Below, in pieces: positions 25,759-35,994 of a DNA stretch of 64,000 bases. The notes below the pieces were generated by a model, which was not told where the DNA came from, did not search any database, and was given only the letters and a program-made list of their open reading frames with translations. Made by a program: the position numbers and the translations under genes. The stretch is from Pseudomonadota bacterium (GTDB lineage: Bacteria > Pseudomonadota > Alphaproteobacteria > UBA1280 > RI-95). Position 1 is the first letter of the stretch. Every line of letters starts with the position of its first letter. The DNA is taken from NCBI GenBank assembly GCA_016125375.1, contig WGLU01000003.1:244194-308193 (forward strand), written 5' to 3'.

Positions 25759-25995
25759 TTATTCGGTGGGTTGGGGCGTGATGCGCAAAGTACCTTGACG
25801 GTCGCCTTTCTCGGCGGCCATTTCGGCCTTTGTTGCGGCCATGACTTCGTTCATATGCTTGGTGCAGATGCCGCAGCTGGGGCGGGTGTCATGGTGCTTG
25901 TAGACATCGCTCCGGCATTTGGCACCGGCGCGAACGGCATCACGGACGTCTTTCTCTGTCAGGCCCTTGGGGCCCGCGCAGTGGCAAACGTACAT
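25759..25995 (-). CDS. BFD-like [2Fe-2S] protein
   Basis: 78 aa. Four cysteines as CHC near residue 4 and CGIC near residue 41 match the bacterioferritin-associated ferredoxin / (2Fe-2S)-binding fold, which ligates one cluster. A Lys-rich helix follows and the tail is polar. In other bacteria Bfd mobilises iron from bacterioferritin; no bfr is seen nearby, so the electron partner is unknown. Confidence 0.85.
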   Translation of the reverse strand: MYVCHCAGPKGLTEKDVRDAVRAGAKCRSDVYKHHDTRPSCGICTKHMNEVMAATKAEMAAEKGDRQGTLRITPQPTE

Positions 25996-26080
25996 AACGG
26001 GTGACTCCGCGGTTGGGAAAAGGAAAGAAAGATGCCATGATATTCAGGCACTGGAAACCAGATTGGAGGAAATGGATAAA

Positions 26081-26785
26081 ATGTCAATCCGTGTTGGTAT
26101 TGTTTTGTCCGGTTGCGGCGTTTTTGACGGTGCGGAAGTGCACGAGTCGGTGTTGACGCTGCTGCATGTCGTCAAAGCCGGTGCAGACGTGACTTTTTTG
26201 GCACCGGATGTGGCTCAGGCCCATGTTATCAATCATCTTGTTGGACAGCCTGTCACAGGTGAGCAGCGTAACGTACGGGTGGAAGCCGCTCGTATTGCCC
26301 GTGGTGATGTTCAGGATATTGCTTTGGCAAAGGCAGATGACTTTGATGCGGTTATTTTTCCCGGCGGTTTTGGGGCGGCGAAAAATCTGGGCAATCTGGC
26401 CTTTGCCAAATCCCCGGACGAGATGACGGTGGAAGCCGGAACCCGCAAACTGGTCGAGGCGATGTACGCATCAGGCAAGCCGCTCGGTTTTATCTGTATC
26501 GCACCGGCCTCGGTCGCTGCGGTTGCCCTGAAAGGCAAAGGCCTTAAGCTGACCGTTGGCAGCAATGATGACGATGCTGCTGGTGCCGTGCGCGCAATGG
26601 GCCATACCCATGTGGCGGCGAAGGTTGACGAGATTGTTATCGACAACGCCCACAACATCGTCAGCACCCCGGCATACATGCTGGCAAAAGACGTGGCCGA
26701 AGCCGACAGCGGCATTGCAAAACTGGTTGCGGAGATAATGGTCCGTGCCAAGTCCGGTACACGCGCCCAAGCGGCAAATGCTTGA
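26081..26785 (+). CDS. elbB: ElbB-family glyoxalase-like protein
   Basis: 234 aa DJ-1/PfpI-fold protein. VGIVLSGCGVFDGAEVHESV, the segment INHLVGQPV, VIFPGGFGAAKNLGNLA, the nucleophile elbow GFICIAPAS (Cys) and IVSTPAYMLAKDVAEADSGI match E. coli ElbB closely. ElbB has glyoxalase III-like activity and was linked to early isoprenoid synthesis. Start ATG 26081 has GGAGGA about 10 bases upstream; the ATG at 26072 is too close to it. Confidence 0.92.
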   Translation: MSIRVGIVLSGCGVFDGAEVHESVLTLLHVVKAGADVTFLAPDVAQAHVINHLVGQPVTGEQRNVRVEAARIARGDVQDIALAKADDFDAVIFPGGFGAAKNLGNLAFAKSPDEMTVEAGTRKLVEAMYASGKPLGFICIAPASVAAVALKGKGLKLTVGSNDDDAAGAVRAMGHTHVAAKVDEIVIDNAHNIVSTPAYMLAKDVAEADSGIAKLVAEIMVRAKSGTRAQAANA

Positions 26786-26799
26786 CAAAATCCCTGTTT

Positions 26800-26843
26800 G
26801 GGAGAAAAGTAAAACGTTTTTAACCTTACTTTTTCTCCCTTTT
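26800..26843 (+). terminator. Terminator after elbB
   Basis: Long A/T-rich stem GGGAGAAAAGTAA / TTACTTTTTCTCCC with one bulge, then TTTT. Its right arm is also the pyrimidine tract in the leader of the next gene, so this element may be a terminator, a leader structure or both. Confidence 0.65.
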
Positions 26844-26881
26844 ATACCTTTACAAAAAGCTCTGTCTGAGAGGAGCAACCC

Positions 26882-28060
26882 ATGAGCCAAAACAAACGCA
26901 TCGCCCGCGCCCTGTACGGCCACGGCAGCAACAACTACTACGCCATTCGTGTGGAAGTGCCTGACGCCTACGTCTGGTACCGCGACACCAAGGGCAAGAC
27001 CCACGTCATCATGTCGGCACTGGAATACGACCGCGTCAAGAAGTACGCCAAGGTGGACGTTGTCCACGCCATGGACGACGTGGTGGCCGAGCTGACCAAG
27101 CTCCAGATGCCCACCGACACGGCCGGCCAGATCGCCTGGCTGGTGATGAACGACAAGCTGCCCGGCGGCCTGACCAGCGGACGGGTGTTCGAAGGTGTGG
27201 ACGTGCTGGAAGTCCCGTCGGACTTTCCGTTCGGCCTTGCGGCGGCGCTCATCAAGATGGGCATCACCGTCGAGCCCGTGAAGGGCCACTTCTTCCCCGA
27301 GCGCTCGCTCAAGTCCCAGGCCGAGGTGGATGCTATCCGCCATGCCCAGTGGGTGAACGAGCAGGGCCACGAGCGCGCCCGTGTGGTGCTGCGCGAGGCT
27401 ACCATCGGCAAGGACGATGTGCTGATGTGGAACGGCAAAGTGCTCACCTCCGAGATTCTGGCCGGCGAAATCAATGCCGAAATCGCTCGTCATGGCGGTG
27501 TTCCTGCCGAAGGCGGTCCAATTGTCGCTTGCGGTGAACACTCTGCCGACCCGCACGAACGTGGCCACGGCCCGCTCAAGGCGTACCAGTTCATCATCAT
27601 CGACAGCTGGCCCCGCGCCGACTTCTACCACGGCGATCTGACGCGCACCTACATCAAAGGCAAGGCTACTGCTCAGCAGCAAGCCATGTATGATGCGGTG
27701 AAGGACGCCCAGCAACTGGGGCTGGATATGGCCAACACCAGCGCCAACCCGGCCGCCATCCATCAGGCGATTGAGGACTTGCTCACGTCCCGCGGTTTCA
27801 AAACCGGTAAGGACGCGAATGGCAATAACTGTGGGTTCTTCCACGGAACGGGCCACTCTGTCGGCCTGAACGTGCATGACCAAGGTCCCGGCATCCACCG
27901 CCGTAACACCACGCCGTTGCCGGAAGGCACGGTTGTCACGGTTGAGCCGGGTGTCTACTATCAGGGCATTGGCGGCGTTCGTATCGAAGACATTATCGCC
28001 ATTACGGCGACAGGTAACATCAACCTGACGACCTTCGATAAAGAGCTTGTCATTCCGTAA
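26882..28060 (+). CDS. M24-family metallopeptidase (Xaa-Pro aminopeptidase-like)
   Basis: 392 aa. N-terminal creatinase-like domain, then a pita-bread catalytic domain with expected metal ligands: Asp in IIIDSWPRADFYHGDLTRT, His in FFHGTGHSVGLNVHD, Glu in TVEPGVYYQGIG and Glu in VRIEDI. Likely cleaves Xaa-Pro peptides with two metal ions. Codon usage is strongly C-ending (ATC, GAC, AAG, CTG), unlike many neighbours. AGAGGAG ribosome site. Fits functionally with the peptide importer downstream. Confidence 0.9.
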   Translation: MSQNKRIARALYGHGSNNYYAIRVEVPDAYVWYRDTKGKTHVIMSALEYDRVKKYAKVDVVHAMDDVVAELTKLQMPTDTAGQIAWLVMNDKLPGGLTSGRVFEGVDVLEVPSDFPFGLAAALIKMGITVEPVKGHFFPERSLKSQAEVDAIRHAQWVNEQGHERARVVLREATIGKDDVLMWNGKVLTSEILAGEINAEIARHGGVPAEGGPIVACGEHSADPHERGHGPLKAYQFIIIDSWPRADFYHGDLTRTYIKGKATAQQQAMYDAVKDAQQLGLDMANTSANPAAIHQAIEDLLTSRGFKTGKDANGNNCGFFHGTGHSVGLNVHDQGPGIHRRNTTPLPEGTVVTVEPGVYYQGIGGVRIEDIIAITATGNINLTTFDKELVIP

Positions 28061-28078
28061 CTGCCTACAAACGTGAAG

Positions 28079-28107
28079 CGGCCCCCATTTTGGGGGTCGT
28101 TTTTTTA
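28079..28107 (+). terminator. Terminator after M24 peptidase
   Basis: CGGCCCCCA / TGGGGGTCG stem with TTT loop, then T7. ACAAACG lies at 28067-28073 just after the stop. Confidence 0.9.
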
Positions 28108-28251
28108 TGTCCTATGCCTTGCATTCTTGAACGTGCACCCTCACTTTGTTCAGATACGGCAAAATATAGCCGCATCTTTCACTTGTTTCCTTTTTGTTAT
28201 CTTTTCACTTCCCCCTTCCCCCTTCCTCAACTGGCTCTAAGGAGCACTATC

Positions 28252-29850
28252 ATGCGAATTCTTACCTCTTTGTGGGGTGCTTTTGCGGGCCTTGCCCGCG
28301 AGATGCGTTGGTCATTCCTTCCGCCGCTGATGGTCTATATGGCCGCTGGTGTCTCGGGTTTGACGGCCATCGTCGGCACCTTCTTCGTGAAGGATTACCT
28401 CGGCCTGAGTGCCGAATTCCTCGCTGCCCTTACTTTCTGGGCAGGTATCCCGTGGGCGCTGAAAATGCCGCTCGGCCATGCGGTCGATCTGCTGTGGCGC
28501 TACAAGTCGGGCTTCATCTATCTCGGTGCCAGCTTGCTGGCGGCGAGTATGCTCATCATGCTGGGGCTGATTGCCGATAAGGCAATGATGGTTCAGTACA
28601 TGAGCGCCGAAGCCTGGTACGTGCTTGCAGCACTTTTGGCCCCCGTGGGCTATGTGGTGCAGGACGTTGTGGCCGATGCCATGACGGTCGAAGCCGTACC
28701 TGTCACCGACACAGCGGGTAACCCGCTGGATGCGGATACCATTCGCGCAGCCCATACCACCATGCAAACGCTGGGTCGTGTTGCCATTATCGCCGGTGGG
28801 CTTTTGGTGTCTCTCGTGAACGTGATTCTGTTCAACGATGTGGCGCCCGATGCCATGCAGGCAACCTACGTCCTTGTTTACAAGATGGCGTTGGTGATTC
28901 CGGTCATTTCGGTGCTCGGTGTTGTGGTGGCATTTTTCCTGCGTCGTAAACGCGTGGCTGCCATGCGTGCAGAAGGCTTGAGCGAGGACGACATCCGCGC
29001 TCTGCTGAATACGCAGGATGAAAAGCCTTCCGCCAACTGGTGGATTCTCGGTGGATCGGCAGTATATACCGCCTTTACGCTGACGATGGGCCTGTCCGAC
29101 ATCCCCTACGCACAGGAGATTATTTTCGTTGGCTCTATGGGCATCGTGTTGTTCCTGATGACACGTCTGGTTCAGGCGCTACCCGAAGGTAGTCGTATGG
29201 CGTTGGTCGCCACTGCGGCGGTCATCTTCATCTTTCGTGCAATCCCGGGAACGGGTGCCGGTGCAAGCTGGTGGCAGATTGATGTGCTGAACTTCGACCA
29301 GGCCTTTATGGCAAAGCTGGGGCTTATCGCCAGTGTCTTGACGCTGGTGGGTATGCTGTGGTTGCGCCGTTGGATGGCCGAACGGTCCATTCTGTATGTG
29401 GTGGGCTTCCTCTCTGTAGTCGGCGGCATTCTGACGCTGCCGATTCTGGGTATGTTCTATGGCCTGCACGAGTGGACGGCTGCTCTGACAGGCGGCTTGA
29501 TTGACGAACGTGTCATTGCTGTGGTGGACACGGCGCTGGAATCCCCTCTGGGGCAGGTGGCCATGATCCCCATGCTGGCATGGATTGCCAACAGCGCACC
29601 AAGCAACCTCAAGGCGACGTTCTTCGCGGTGATGGCCTCGTTTACCAACCTGGCCCTGTCGGCCAGTAGCTTGGGAACGAAGTACCTGAACCAGATGTTC
29701 GTCATCACCCGCGAGGTGAAGGATGCCACTGGTGCGGTGATCACTCCGGCCGATTACAGCGATTTGGGCATGTTGCTCATTATCGTGACGGCACTGAGTG
29801 TGTTCCTTCCGCTGGCGGCGATTCTCATCTTCCGCAAGTGGGCCAAGTAG
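28252..29850 (+). CDS. MFS transporter resembling folate/biopterin (BT1) carriers
   Basis: 532 aa with about 12 membrane spans. The segment VVQDVVADAMTVEAVPV resembles the D(V/I)(V/A)AD signature of BT1/FBT transporters, and the N-terminus SGLTAIVGTFFVKDYLGLSAEF is MFS-like. The substrate is inferred only (pteridine or other small organic). Start ATG 28252 follows TAAGGAG; earlier in-frame sequence is the pyrimidine-rich leader and is not coding. Own terminator. Confidence 0.75.
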   Translation: MRILTSLWGAFAGLAREMRWSFLPPLMVYMAAGVSGLTAIVGTFFVKDYLGLSAEFLAALTFWAGIPWALKMPLGHAVDLLWRYKSGFIYLGASLLAASMLIMLGLIADKAMMVQYMSAEAWYVLAALLAPVGYVVQDVVADAMTVEAVPVTDTAGNPLDADTIRAAHTTMQTLGRVAIIAGGLLVSLVNVILFNDVAPDAMQATYVLVYKMALVIPVISVLGVVVAFFLRRKRVAAMRAEGLSEDDIRALLNTQDEKPSANWWILGGSAVYTAFTLTMGLSDIPYAQEIIFVGSMGIVLFLMTRLVQALPEGSRMALVATAAVIFIFRAIPGTGAGASWWQIDVLNFDQAFMAKLGLIASVLTLVGMLWLRRWMAERSILYVVGFLSVVGGILTLPILGMFYGLHEWTAALTGGLIDERVIAVVDTALESPLGQVAMIPMLAWIANSAPSNLKATFFAVMASFTNLALSASSLGTKYLNQMFVITREVKDATGAVITPADYSDLGMLLIIVTALSVFLPLAAILIFRKWAK

Positions 29851-29868
29851 CCCCAAAACAAACGATAA

Positions 29869-29896
29869 GAACCCCGCTTTTGCGGGGTTCTTTTTT
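29869..29896 (+). terminator. Terminator after BT1-like transporter
   Basis: GAACCCCGC / GCGGGGTTC with TTTT loop and a T6 tail. ACAAACG at 29858-29864. Confidence 0.93.
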
Positions 29897-29927
29897 GTTT
29901 GATACCTTTTATTTAGTGCCTTTTTTT

Positions 29928-29958
29928 TTGTTAAAATCGACCTATATCATTGTATACA
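29928..29958 (+). promoter_or_regulatory. Putative promoter of yejFEB with TGTATACA
   Basis: TTGTTA (29928-29933) and TATACA (29953-29958, spacer 19), inside palindrome TGTATACA (29951-29958). The ~165-base leader to the first gene includes a pyrimidine-rich stretch (30011-30042). No ORF with ribosome site was found in 29897-30124. Confidence 0.5.
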
Positions 29959-30124
29959 AAATAATTGCCTGCCCTATTGAGATGGGGTATGGTGATTGGT
30001 TAATATCCCATCTTTATTCGCTTTTCTTTATCCAACCTTTTCAGAGCCGTTGCGTATCGGGCATAATGCATCAACAACAACATGTTAATGCCTTGCCCGC
30101 GCACTCTAATAACGGAGCAAACCT

Positions 30125-31777
30125 ATGACGGATAATACAAAAACATCTGCCGCCGACGGCCCTCTTGTGGCTGTAAACGGCCTGCAGGTGGCTTTTGGCA
30201 AAAACGTGGCTGTGGACGGCGTATCGCTGACCATCGGACATGGCGAAACCGTCGCCCTTGTGGGCGAGTCAGGTTCCGGCAAGTCTGTCACCGCCATGAG
30301 CATCCTCAAACTGCTGCCCAAAGCGGCGAACATCAGCGCAGGTTCTGTGGTGATGGAAGGACGCAACCTCCTCGATCTCGACAACGCCGCTCTGCGGTCG
30401 GTCCGCGGTCGAAAAGTATCGGTTATCTTTCAGGAGCCGATGACATCGCTTAATCCTGTGCATACCATTCAGCGTCAGCTGGTGGAAATGCTGCTGCAGC
30501 ACAATACGGGGATGAGCAAGCGCGAAGCGCGTGCCCAAACCTTGGAGCTGCTCGAACAGGTCGGCATCCAAAATGCGCATGAACGTGTGGGGGCTTACCC
30601 GCACGAACTTTCCGGTGGCCAGCGCCAGCGTGTCATGATTGCCATGGCCCTTGCGTGCAACCCCGAAATGATCATCGCTGACGAGCCGACAACGGCTTTG
30701 GATGTGACCGTTCAGGCACAAATCCTGACGCTGTTGAAGGATCTGCAAAAAAAGCGCGGTATGGCTTTGCTGCTTATCACCCATGATCTGGGTGTGGTGC
30801 GGCACATGGCCGAGCGTGTGTATGTGATGCAGCATGGGAAAATTGTGGAAGAGGGGAAGACCGAAGACATCTTCACCAAAGCCCAACACCCCTATACGCT
30901 GAGTCTGCTGAATGCCGAACCGAAAGGAACGGCGCTGGCAGGTGATCCCAATGCACCGACAGTTCTGAAGGCGGACAACGTGAAGGTGTGGTTCCCCATT
31001 AAAAAGGGGTTTCTGCGCAAGACCGTTGGTCATGTCAAAGCTGTTGACGGTCTTTCTCTCGACATCAAATCCGGTCAAACGGTTGGTGTGGTGGGCGAGT
31101 CCGGCTCGGGCAAAAGCACGCTGGGTAACATGCTGCTTCGGCTTATCGACAAGTCGTGCTGCCATGGCACTGTGCTCTTTGGTGATGTGGATGTTCAAAA
31201 GCTGAGCGGTGCCGATTTGTGCCGCTTGCGCACGGATATCCAAATCGTCTTTCAGGACCCGTTCGGCTCGCTCAGCCCCCGCATGTCGGTGGCCGAGATT
31301 GTCGCCGAAGGTCTGGAGCTGCACGAACCCAACCTGACAGCGGCAGAGGTAGACACCAAGGTGTGTGCCGTGCTGAACGAAGTGGGGCTTGACCCCGAGA
31401 TGCGTCACCGTTATCCGCACGAGTTCTCGGGCGGCCAGCGGCAGCGTATCTCTATCGCCCGCGCGCTCATTCTGGAGCCGAAGTTCCTCGTCCTCGACGA
31501 GCCGACCTCGGCACTGGACATGACTGTGCAGGAACAGGTGGTCAACCTGCTGCGCGACATTCAGAAGCGCCGGAATCTGGCGTATCTGTTCATCTCTCAC
31601 GACCTGAAGGTCATCCGCGCCCTGTCGAACCACATCCTTGTGATGAAGGACGGCAAGGTGGTGGAGCAAGGGACCGCTCAGGAGATTTTCCAGCAGCCCA
31701 AAGAGGCATACACCAAAGCCCTCATCGCCGCCGCGTTTAACAACAAGGCGGTGGGTGGCGGTGTGGTCAAGGACTGA
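30125..31777 (+). CDS. yejF: YejF-like dual ABC ATPase of a peptide importer
   Basis: 550 aa with two complete nucleotide-binding domains: Walker [11 protein letters not shown] and [11 protein letters not shown], signatures LSGGQRQR and FSGGQRQR, Walker [13 protein letters not shown] and [11 protein letters not shown]. The fused pair matches YejF, which powers microcin C and peptide uptake with YejB/YejE. Start ATG 30125 with GGAG 8 bases upstream. First gene of yejFEB, with yejA downstream under its own promoter. Confidence 0.94.
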   Translation: MTDNTKTSAADGPLVAVNGLQVAFGKNVAVDGVSLTIGHGETVALVGESGSGKSVTAMSILKLLPKAANISAGSVVMEGRNLLDLDNAALRSVRGRKVSVIFQEPMTSLNPVHTIQRQLVEMLLQHNTGMSKREARAQTLELLEQVGIQNAHERVGAYPHELSGGQRQRVMIAMALACNPEMIIADEPTTALDVTVQAQILTLLKDLQKKRGMALLLITHDLGVVRHMAERVYVMQHGKIVEEGKTEDIFTKAQHPYTLSLLNAEPKGTALAGDPNAPTVLKADNVKVWFPIKKGFLRKTVGHVKAVDGLSLDIKSGQTVGVVGESGSGKSTLGNMLLRLIDKSCCHGTVLFGDVDVQKLSGADLCRLRTDIQIVFQDPFGSLSPRMSVAEIVAEGLELHEPNLTAAEVDTKVCAVLNEVGLDPEMRHRYPHEFSGGQRQRISIARALILEPKFLVLDEPTSALDMTVQEQVVNLLRDIQKRRNLAYLFISHDLKVIRALSNHILVMKDGKVVEQGTAQEIFQQPKEAYTKALIAAAFNNKAVGGGVVKD

Positions 31778-31791
31778 AGGAGGGTCCTGAC

Positions 31792-32829
31792 ATGTTCCAA
31801 CTTTCCCCCATGAATAAACGGCGGTGGGCCAACTTTAAGGCCAACCGCCGGGGGTACTGGTCCATGTGGCTGTTTCTGGCGCTGTTCCTCGTCACCTTGT
31901 GTGCGGAACTGGTGGCCAACGACAAGCCGCTCATGGTCAAGTACGACGGGCATTACGTCTTCCCGATCGTGGAGCGCCTCCCCGAAACCTATTTCGGCGG
32001 CGACTTCAAGACCGAGGCAGACTATCGTGATGCCTATGTGCAAAAGCTGATTGCGGACAAGGACGGCTGGATGATCTGGCCTGCCATTCCGTACAGCTAT
32101 GACACCATCAACTACGACACCTCCAAGCCCGCGCCTGCCGCGCCCAGCACCACCAACTGGCTGGGAACGGACGATCAGGGGCGTGACGTGCTCGCGCGCG
32201 TCATCTACGGCTTCCGTCTGTCGGTGATGTTCGGCCTTGTGCTGACGGTCCTCGGCTCGGTTGTCGGCATCATGGCCGGCAGCGTGCAGGGGTACTTCGG
32301 CGGCAAGGTCGACCTGCTGTTCCAGCGGTTCCTGGAAGTCTGGGGTTCCCTGCCGGTGCTGATGATCCTGATGATCATGTCCAGCGCCATCGTGCCGGGA
32401 TTCTGGACGCTCCTCGGCCTCATGCTGTTGTTCAGCTGGACGTCGCTGGTGGGCGTGGTGCGTGCGGAGTTCCTGCGTGCCCGTAACTTCGAGTACGTCC
32501 GTGCCGCCAAGGCACTGGGCGTCGGCGACTGGACCATCATGCGGCGGCACGTGCTGCCGAACGCCATGGTGGCAACCATGACCATGATGCCCTTCATTCT
32601 GGTGGGTGCACTGACCACGCTGACATCGCTGGACTTTCTGGGTCTGGGGTTGCCGGCCGGTTCGCCCTCGCTGGGTGAGCTGATGGCGCAGGGCAAAAAC
32701 AACCTGCAAGCGCCGTGGCTCGGCATCACGGGGTTCTTCGTGATGGCGGCCATGCTCTCGCTGGTGGTGTTCATCGGCGAGGCGGTACGTGACGCCTTCG
32801 ACCCGCGCAAAACGGCAGAGGAGGCCTAA
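31792..32829 (+). CDS. yejE: YejE-like ABC permease
   Basis: 345 aa. Opens with the YejE pattern MNKRRWANFKANRRGYWSMW, then CAELVANDKPLMVKYDG, and has the EAA-loop region RARNFEYVRAAKALGVGDW and GLPAGSPSLGELMAQGKNNLQAPWLG-type end. About six membrane spans with a large periplasmic loop between spans 1 and 2. AGGAGG 8 bases upstream of ATG. Pairs with YejB to form the translocation pore. Confidence 0.95.
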   Translation: MFQLSPMNKRRWANFKANRRGYWSMWLFLALFLVTLCAELVANDKPLMVKYDGHYVFPIVERLPETYFGGDFKTEADYRDAYVQKLIADKDGWMIWPAIPYSYDTINYDTSKPAPAAPSTTNWLGTDDQGRDVLARVIYGFRLSVMFGLVLTVLGSVVGIMAGSVQGYFGGKVDLLFQRFLEVWGSLPVLMILMIMSSAIVPGFWTLLGLMLLFSWTSLVGVVRAEFLRARNFEYVRAAKALGVGDWTIMRRHVLPNAMVATMTMMPFILVGALTTLTSLDFLGLGLPAGSPSLGELMAQGKNNLQAPWLGITGFFVMAAMLSLVVFIGEAVRDAFDPRKTAEEA

Positions 32830-32832
32830 GCT

Positions 32833-33948
32833 ATGGGTGCGTATATCCTGCGGCGCCTGTTGCTGATTCCGGTCACCCTGTTTCTGATCATGGCGGCGAA
32901 CTTCGCCATCGTGCAGATTGCACCGGGTGGGCCTGTGGAACAGCAGCTCGCGCAAATCACCGGTCAGGGCGGCAACGCCACCGACCGTATCACCGGCAGC
33001 GGCAGTGAGACCATCACGCCGAGTGGCGGTGCCAAGAACGGTGCCGCCACGGGCGGCGCTGCCAGCAAGTACCGAGGCGCGCAAGGCCTCGACCCCGAGC
33101 TGATCAAACAGATCGAGAAGCAATTCGGGTTCGACAAGCCGGCGCACGAGCGGTTCTTCAAGATGATGTGGGACTACATGCGGTTCGACTTCGGAACCAG
33201 CTTCTTCCGCGACGCCAAAGTCGTGGACATCATCCTCGAGAAGATGCCTGTCTCCATCTCGCTGGGGCTGTGGACGACCCTGCTGGTCTACCTCATCTCC
33301 ATCCCGCTGGGTGTGCTCAAGGCCGTCTACGACGGCAGCCGCTTCGACGTGGCATCGAGCGCCGTTATCATCGTCGGGTACGCCATTCCGGGGTTCCTGT
33401 TCGCCATTCTGCTCATCGTGCTGTTCGCCGGCGGCAGTTACTGGGACATCTTCCCCTTGCGGGGACTGGTCTCGGACAACTTCGACCAGCTCAGCACCTG
33501 GGGTAAGGTGGTGGACTACTTCTGGCACATGGCGCTGCCCATCATCTCGATGGTGGTCGGCGGCTTTGCGAGCCTGACCATGCTGACCAAGAACTCGTTC
33601 ATGGACGAGATCGGCAAGCAGTACGTGATGACCGCACGGGCCAAGGGCCTGTCGGAATTCAAGGTGCTGTTCGGTCACGTGTTCCGCAACGCCATGCTCA
33701 TCGTGATTGCCGGCTTCCCGGCCGCGTTCATCGGCATCCTCTTCACGGGGTCCATGCTGGTGGAGGTCATCTTCTCGCTCGACGGTCTCGGCCGTCTGGG
33801 TTTCGAGGCGGTGATGAAGCGCGACTATCCGGTGATGTTCGGCACCATGTACATGTTCACGATGCTGGGCCTGCTGCTCAGCCTTGTGGGCGACCTGATG
33901 TACGTGGCGGTGGACCCGCGTATCGACTTCGACAAACGCTCCTCGTGA
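32833..33948 (+). CDS. yejB: YejB-like ABC permease
   Basis: 371 aa. [16 protein letters not shown] and [19 protein letters not shown] match YejB, as do [18 protein letters not shown] and [24 protein letters not shown] (EAA loop). Six spans with a periplasmic loop after span 1. Starts three bases after yejE stops. Strongly C-ending codon use. Followed by a terminator, so yejA is probably made separately. Confidence 0.95.
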   Translation: MGAYILRRLLLIPVTLFLIMAANFAIVQIAPGGPVEQQLAQITGQGGNATDRITGSGSETITPSGGAKNGAATGGAASKYRGAQGLDPELIKQIEKQFGFDKPAHERFFKMMWDYMRFDFGTSFFRDAKVVDIILEKMPVSISLGLWTTLLVYLISIPLGVLKAVYDGSRFDVASSAVIIVGYAIPGFLFAILLIVLFAGGSYWDIFPLRGLVSDNFDQLSTWGKVVDYFWHMALPIISMVVGGFASLTMLTKNSFMDEIGKQYVMTARAKGLSEFKVLFGHVFRNAMLIVIAGFPAAFIGILFTGSMLVEVIFSLDGLGRLGFEAVMKRDYPVMFGTMYMFTMLGLLLSLVGDLMYVAVDPRIDFDKRSS

Positions 33949-33961
33949 GCCGATAACGACC

Positions 33962-33997
33962 AGAAAGGCAGCCCGTCAAACGGCTGCCTTTCTTTTT
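33962..33997 (+). terminator. Terminator after yejB
   Basis: AGAAAGGCAGCC / GGCTGCCTTTCT stem with T5 tail. The TGTATACA palindrome (33997-34004) begins at the end of the T-run, so terminator and next promoter abut. Confidence 0.88.
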
Positions 33998-34004
33998 GTA
34001 TACA
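33997..34004. promoter_or_regulatory. TGTATACA palindrome upstream of yejA
   Basis: Eight-base perfect palindrome 121 bases upstream of the yejA start; possible -10 (TATACA) without a good -35, or an operator. The leader then contains a pyrimidine-rich stretch (34060-34098). Confidence 0.4.
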
Positions 34005-34124
34005 ATGTGGTTGATGAGGGGGGGAAAGGGTGTTAGGGTGGCCACTGGAAGTGATATATCTTCTTTACCCTTTCTATGCTTTTTCGCTACCCTTTTGACT
34101 GAGTCAAAACAACGAGAGGCGCAC

Positions 34125-35990
34125 ATGCGCAAAACCCTTATCTCGCTCGCTGCCGTGCTGACGCTCGGCCTGACCGCCCCCGCACTGGCTGATGCCACGA
34201 CGGCGGTGGATGGCCCGGGCATTGCCATGCACGGGGACACCAAATACAAGAGTGGCTTTGACCATTTCGACTACGCCAATCCGGACGCCCCGAAGGGCGG
34301 CGTGTTGCACCTCGGTGCAACCGGCGGGTTCGACAGTCTGAACGGCTTCATCATCAAAGGTGAGGCGCCCGAAGGTCTGGGCCTGATCTACGACACGCTG
34401 ATGGTCTCGTCCGCCGACGAGGCGTTCACCGAATACTGCCTGCTGTGTGAGCGCGTTGTGGTGCCCGCCGACCGATCGTCGGTGACGTTCTACATGCGCA
34501 CTGACGCCCGCTGGCATGACGGCAAGCCTGTCACGGTGGACGATGTCATCTTCACCTTCGAGACGCTGCGGACCAAGGGTTCGCCGCACTACCGTTTCTA
34601 CTACGCCGACGTGGTGAAGGTGGAAAAGGTGGACGGCAACGGCGTCAGGTTCACCTTCAAGGACAGCACCAACAAGGAGCTGCCCCTGATTCTCGGCCAG
34701 CTCCCGGTGCTGCCCAAGCACTACTGGGAAGGCCGTACCTTCGACAAGACCACGCAGGACGTGCCGTTGGGCAGCGGTCCCTACCGCGTTAAGGAGTTCG
34801 AACCCGGCCGCTACATCGTTTACGAACGTGTGGCGGACTACTGGGGGCAGAACCATCCGGTGCGCAAGGGGCAGTTCAACTTCGGCGAGATCCGGTACGA
34901 CTTCTACCTCGACCCGAACGTCATGTTCGAGGCCTTCAAGGCCGGCGCCATCGACTACCGCGTGGAGAACACCTCCAAGCTGTGGGCGACGGGCTACGAT
35001 CTGCCTGCCGTACGCAACGGCGCCATGGTGAAGGAGGAGTTTCCCCATCACCGTAACGCCGGCATGCAGGGCTTTATCATGAACATGCGCCGTCCGCTCT
35101 TTCAGGACGTGCGTGTGCGTGAGGCCCTGGGTTTCGCGTTCGACTTCGAGTGGACGAACAAGAACCTGTTCTACGGCGTCTACAGCCGGACCGAGAGCTA
35201 CTTCCAGAACTCCGAGCTTGCCGCCACGGGCCTGCCCCAGGGCGAAGAGCTGGAAATCCTGAAGAAGTTGAAAGAAAAGTACCCCGATGCGGTGCCGGAT
35301 GCGGTGTTCACCACCCCGTTCAAGGCGCCGGTCAACGACGGCAGCGGCGACGCCCGGACCAATCTGGTCAAGGCACGTGATCTGCTTAAAGCAGCGGGTT
35401 GGGACATCCCGGAAGGGGAGTTCCTGCTCAAGAACGCTGCCGGGGAAACTTTCCGGTTCGAAATCCTGCTGGTCAGCCCGGCGTTCGAACGCATCATGCT
35501 CCCGTACGTCAAAAACCTGCGCAAGCTGGGGATGGACGTGACGGTGCGCACGGTGGATACCTCGCAGTACGTGAACCGTCTGCGGGCGTTCGACTTCGAC
35601 ATGGTTGTCAGCGGCTGGGGCCAGAGCGCATCGCCCGGTAACGAGCAGCGCTCCATGTGGACCTCGGAAGTGGTCAACGTGCCCGAAAGCAGCAACTACG
35701 CGGGTATCGCCAATCCGGCGATTGATGCGGCGGTTGACCTGCTCATCGGTGCGCCCGACCGTGTTAGCCTGGTCAACCGCACCCGTGCGCTGGACCGTCT
35801 GCTCCAGTGGGGATTCTACGTGGTTCCCAACTGGCACGCGAAGTTCGACCGGCTTGCCTACTGGGACAAGTTTGGCCACCCCTCCGTGACGCCTGACAGC
35901 GGCAGCGACATCTACACCTGGTGGATCGATGCTGCCCGGGACGCAACGCTGGACGCCCGCAAGGCGGCTGCTGCGCCCAAGGCCAACTGA
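34125..35990 (+). CDS. yejA: YejA-like extracellular solute-binding protein
   Basis: 621 aa cluster-C peptide-binding protein. Signal peptide MRKTLISLAAVLTLGLTAPALA; mature part contains IAMHGDTKYKSGFDHFDYANPDAPKGG, ARWHDGKPVTVDDVIFTFETL and FNMVVSGW-like FDFDMVVSGWGQS, all typical of YejA/OppA-type receptors. Delivers peptides to YejBEF. E. coli order is yejABEF; here yejA follows yejFEB and is separated by a terminator, allowing extra expression of the receptor. Confidence 0.93.
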   Translation: MRKTLISLAAVLTLGLTAPALADATTAVDGPGIAMHGDTKYKSGFDHFDYANPDAPKGGVLHLGATGGFDSLNGFIIKGEAPEGLGLIYDTLMVSSADEAFTEYCLLCERVVVPADRSSVTFYMRTDARWHDGKPVTVDDVIFTFETLRTKGSPHYRFYYADVVKVEKVDGNGVRFTFKDSTNKELPLILGQLPVLPKHYWEGRTFDKTTQDVPLGSGPYRVKEFEPGRYIVYERVADYWGQNHPVRKGQFNFGEIRYDFYLDPNVMFEAFKAGAIDYRVENTSKLWATGYDLPAVRNGAMVKEEFPHHRNAGMQGFIMNMRRPLFQDVRVREALGFAFDFEWTNKNLFYGVYSRTESYFQNSELAATGLPQGEELEILKKLKEKYPDAVPDAVFTTPFKAPVNDGSGDARTNLVKARDLLKAAGWDIPEGEFLLKNAAGETFRFEILLVSPAFERIMLPYVKNLRKLGMDVTVRTVDTSQYVNRLRAFDFDMVVSGWGQSASPGNEQRSMWTSEVVNVPESSNYAGIANPAIDAAVDLLIGAPDRVSLVNRTRALDRLLQWGFYVVPNWHAKFDRLAYWDKFGHPSVTPDSGSDIYTWWIDAARDATLDARKAAAAPKAN

Positions 35991-35994
35991 AACA

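Noticed and set aside
25211..25798. 195-codon frame overlapping membrane paralogue B
   Set aside because: Cys/Arg-rich off-frame translation, passes through the terminator and into the ferredoxin gene.
28090..28251. 54-codon extension of the BT1-like transporter
   Set aside because: It is the terminator tail plus pyrimidine-rich leader; AAGGAG sits in front of ATG 28252.
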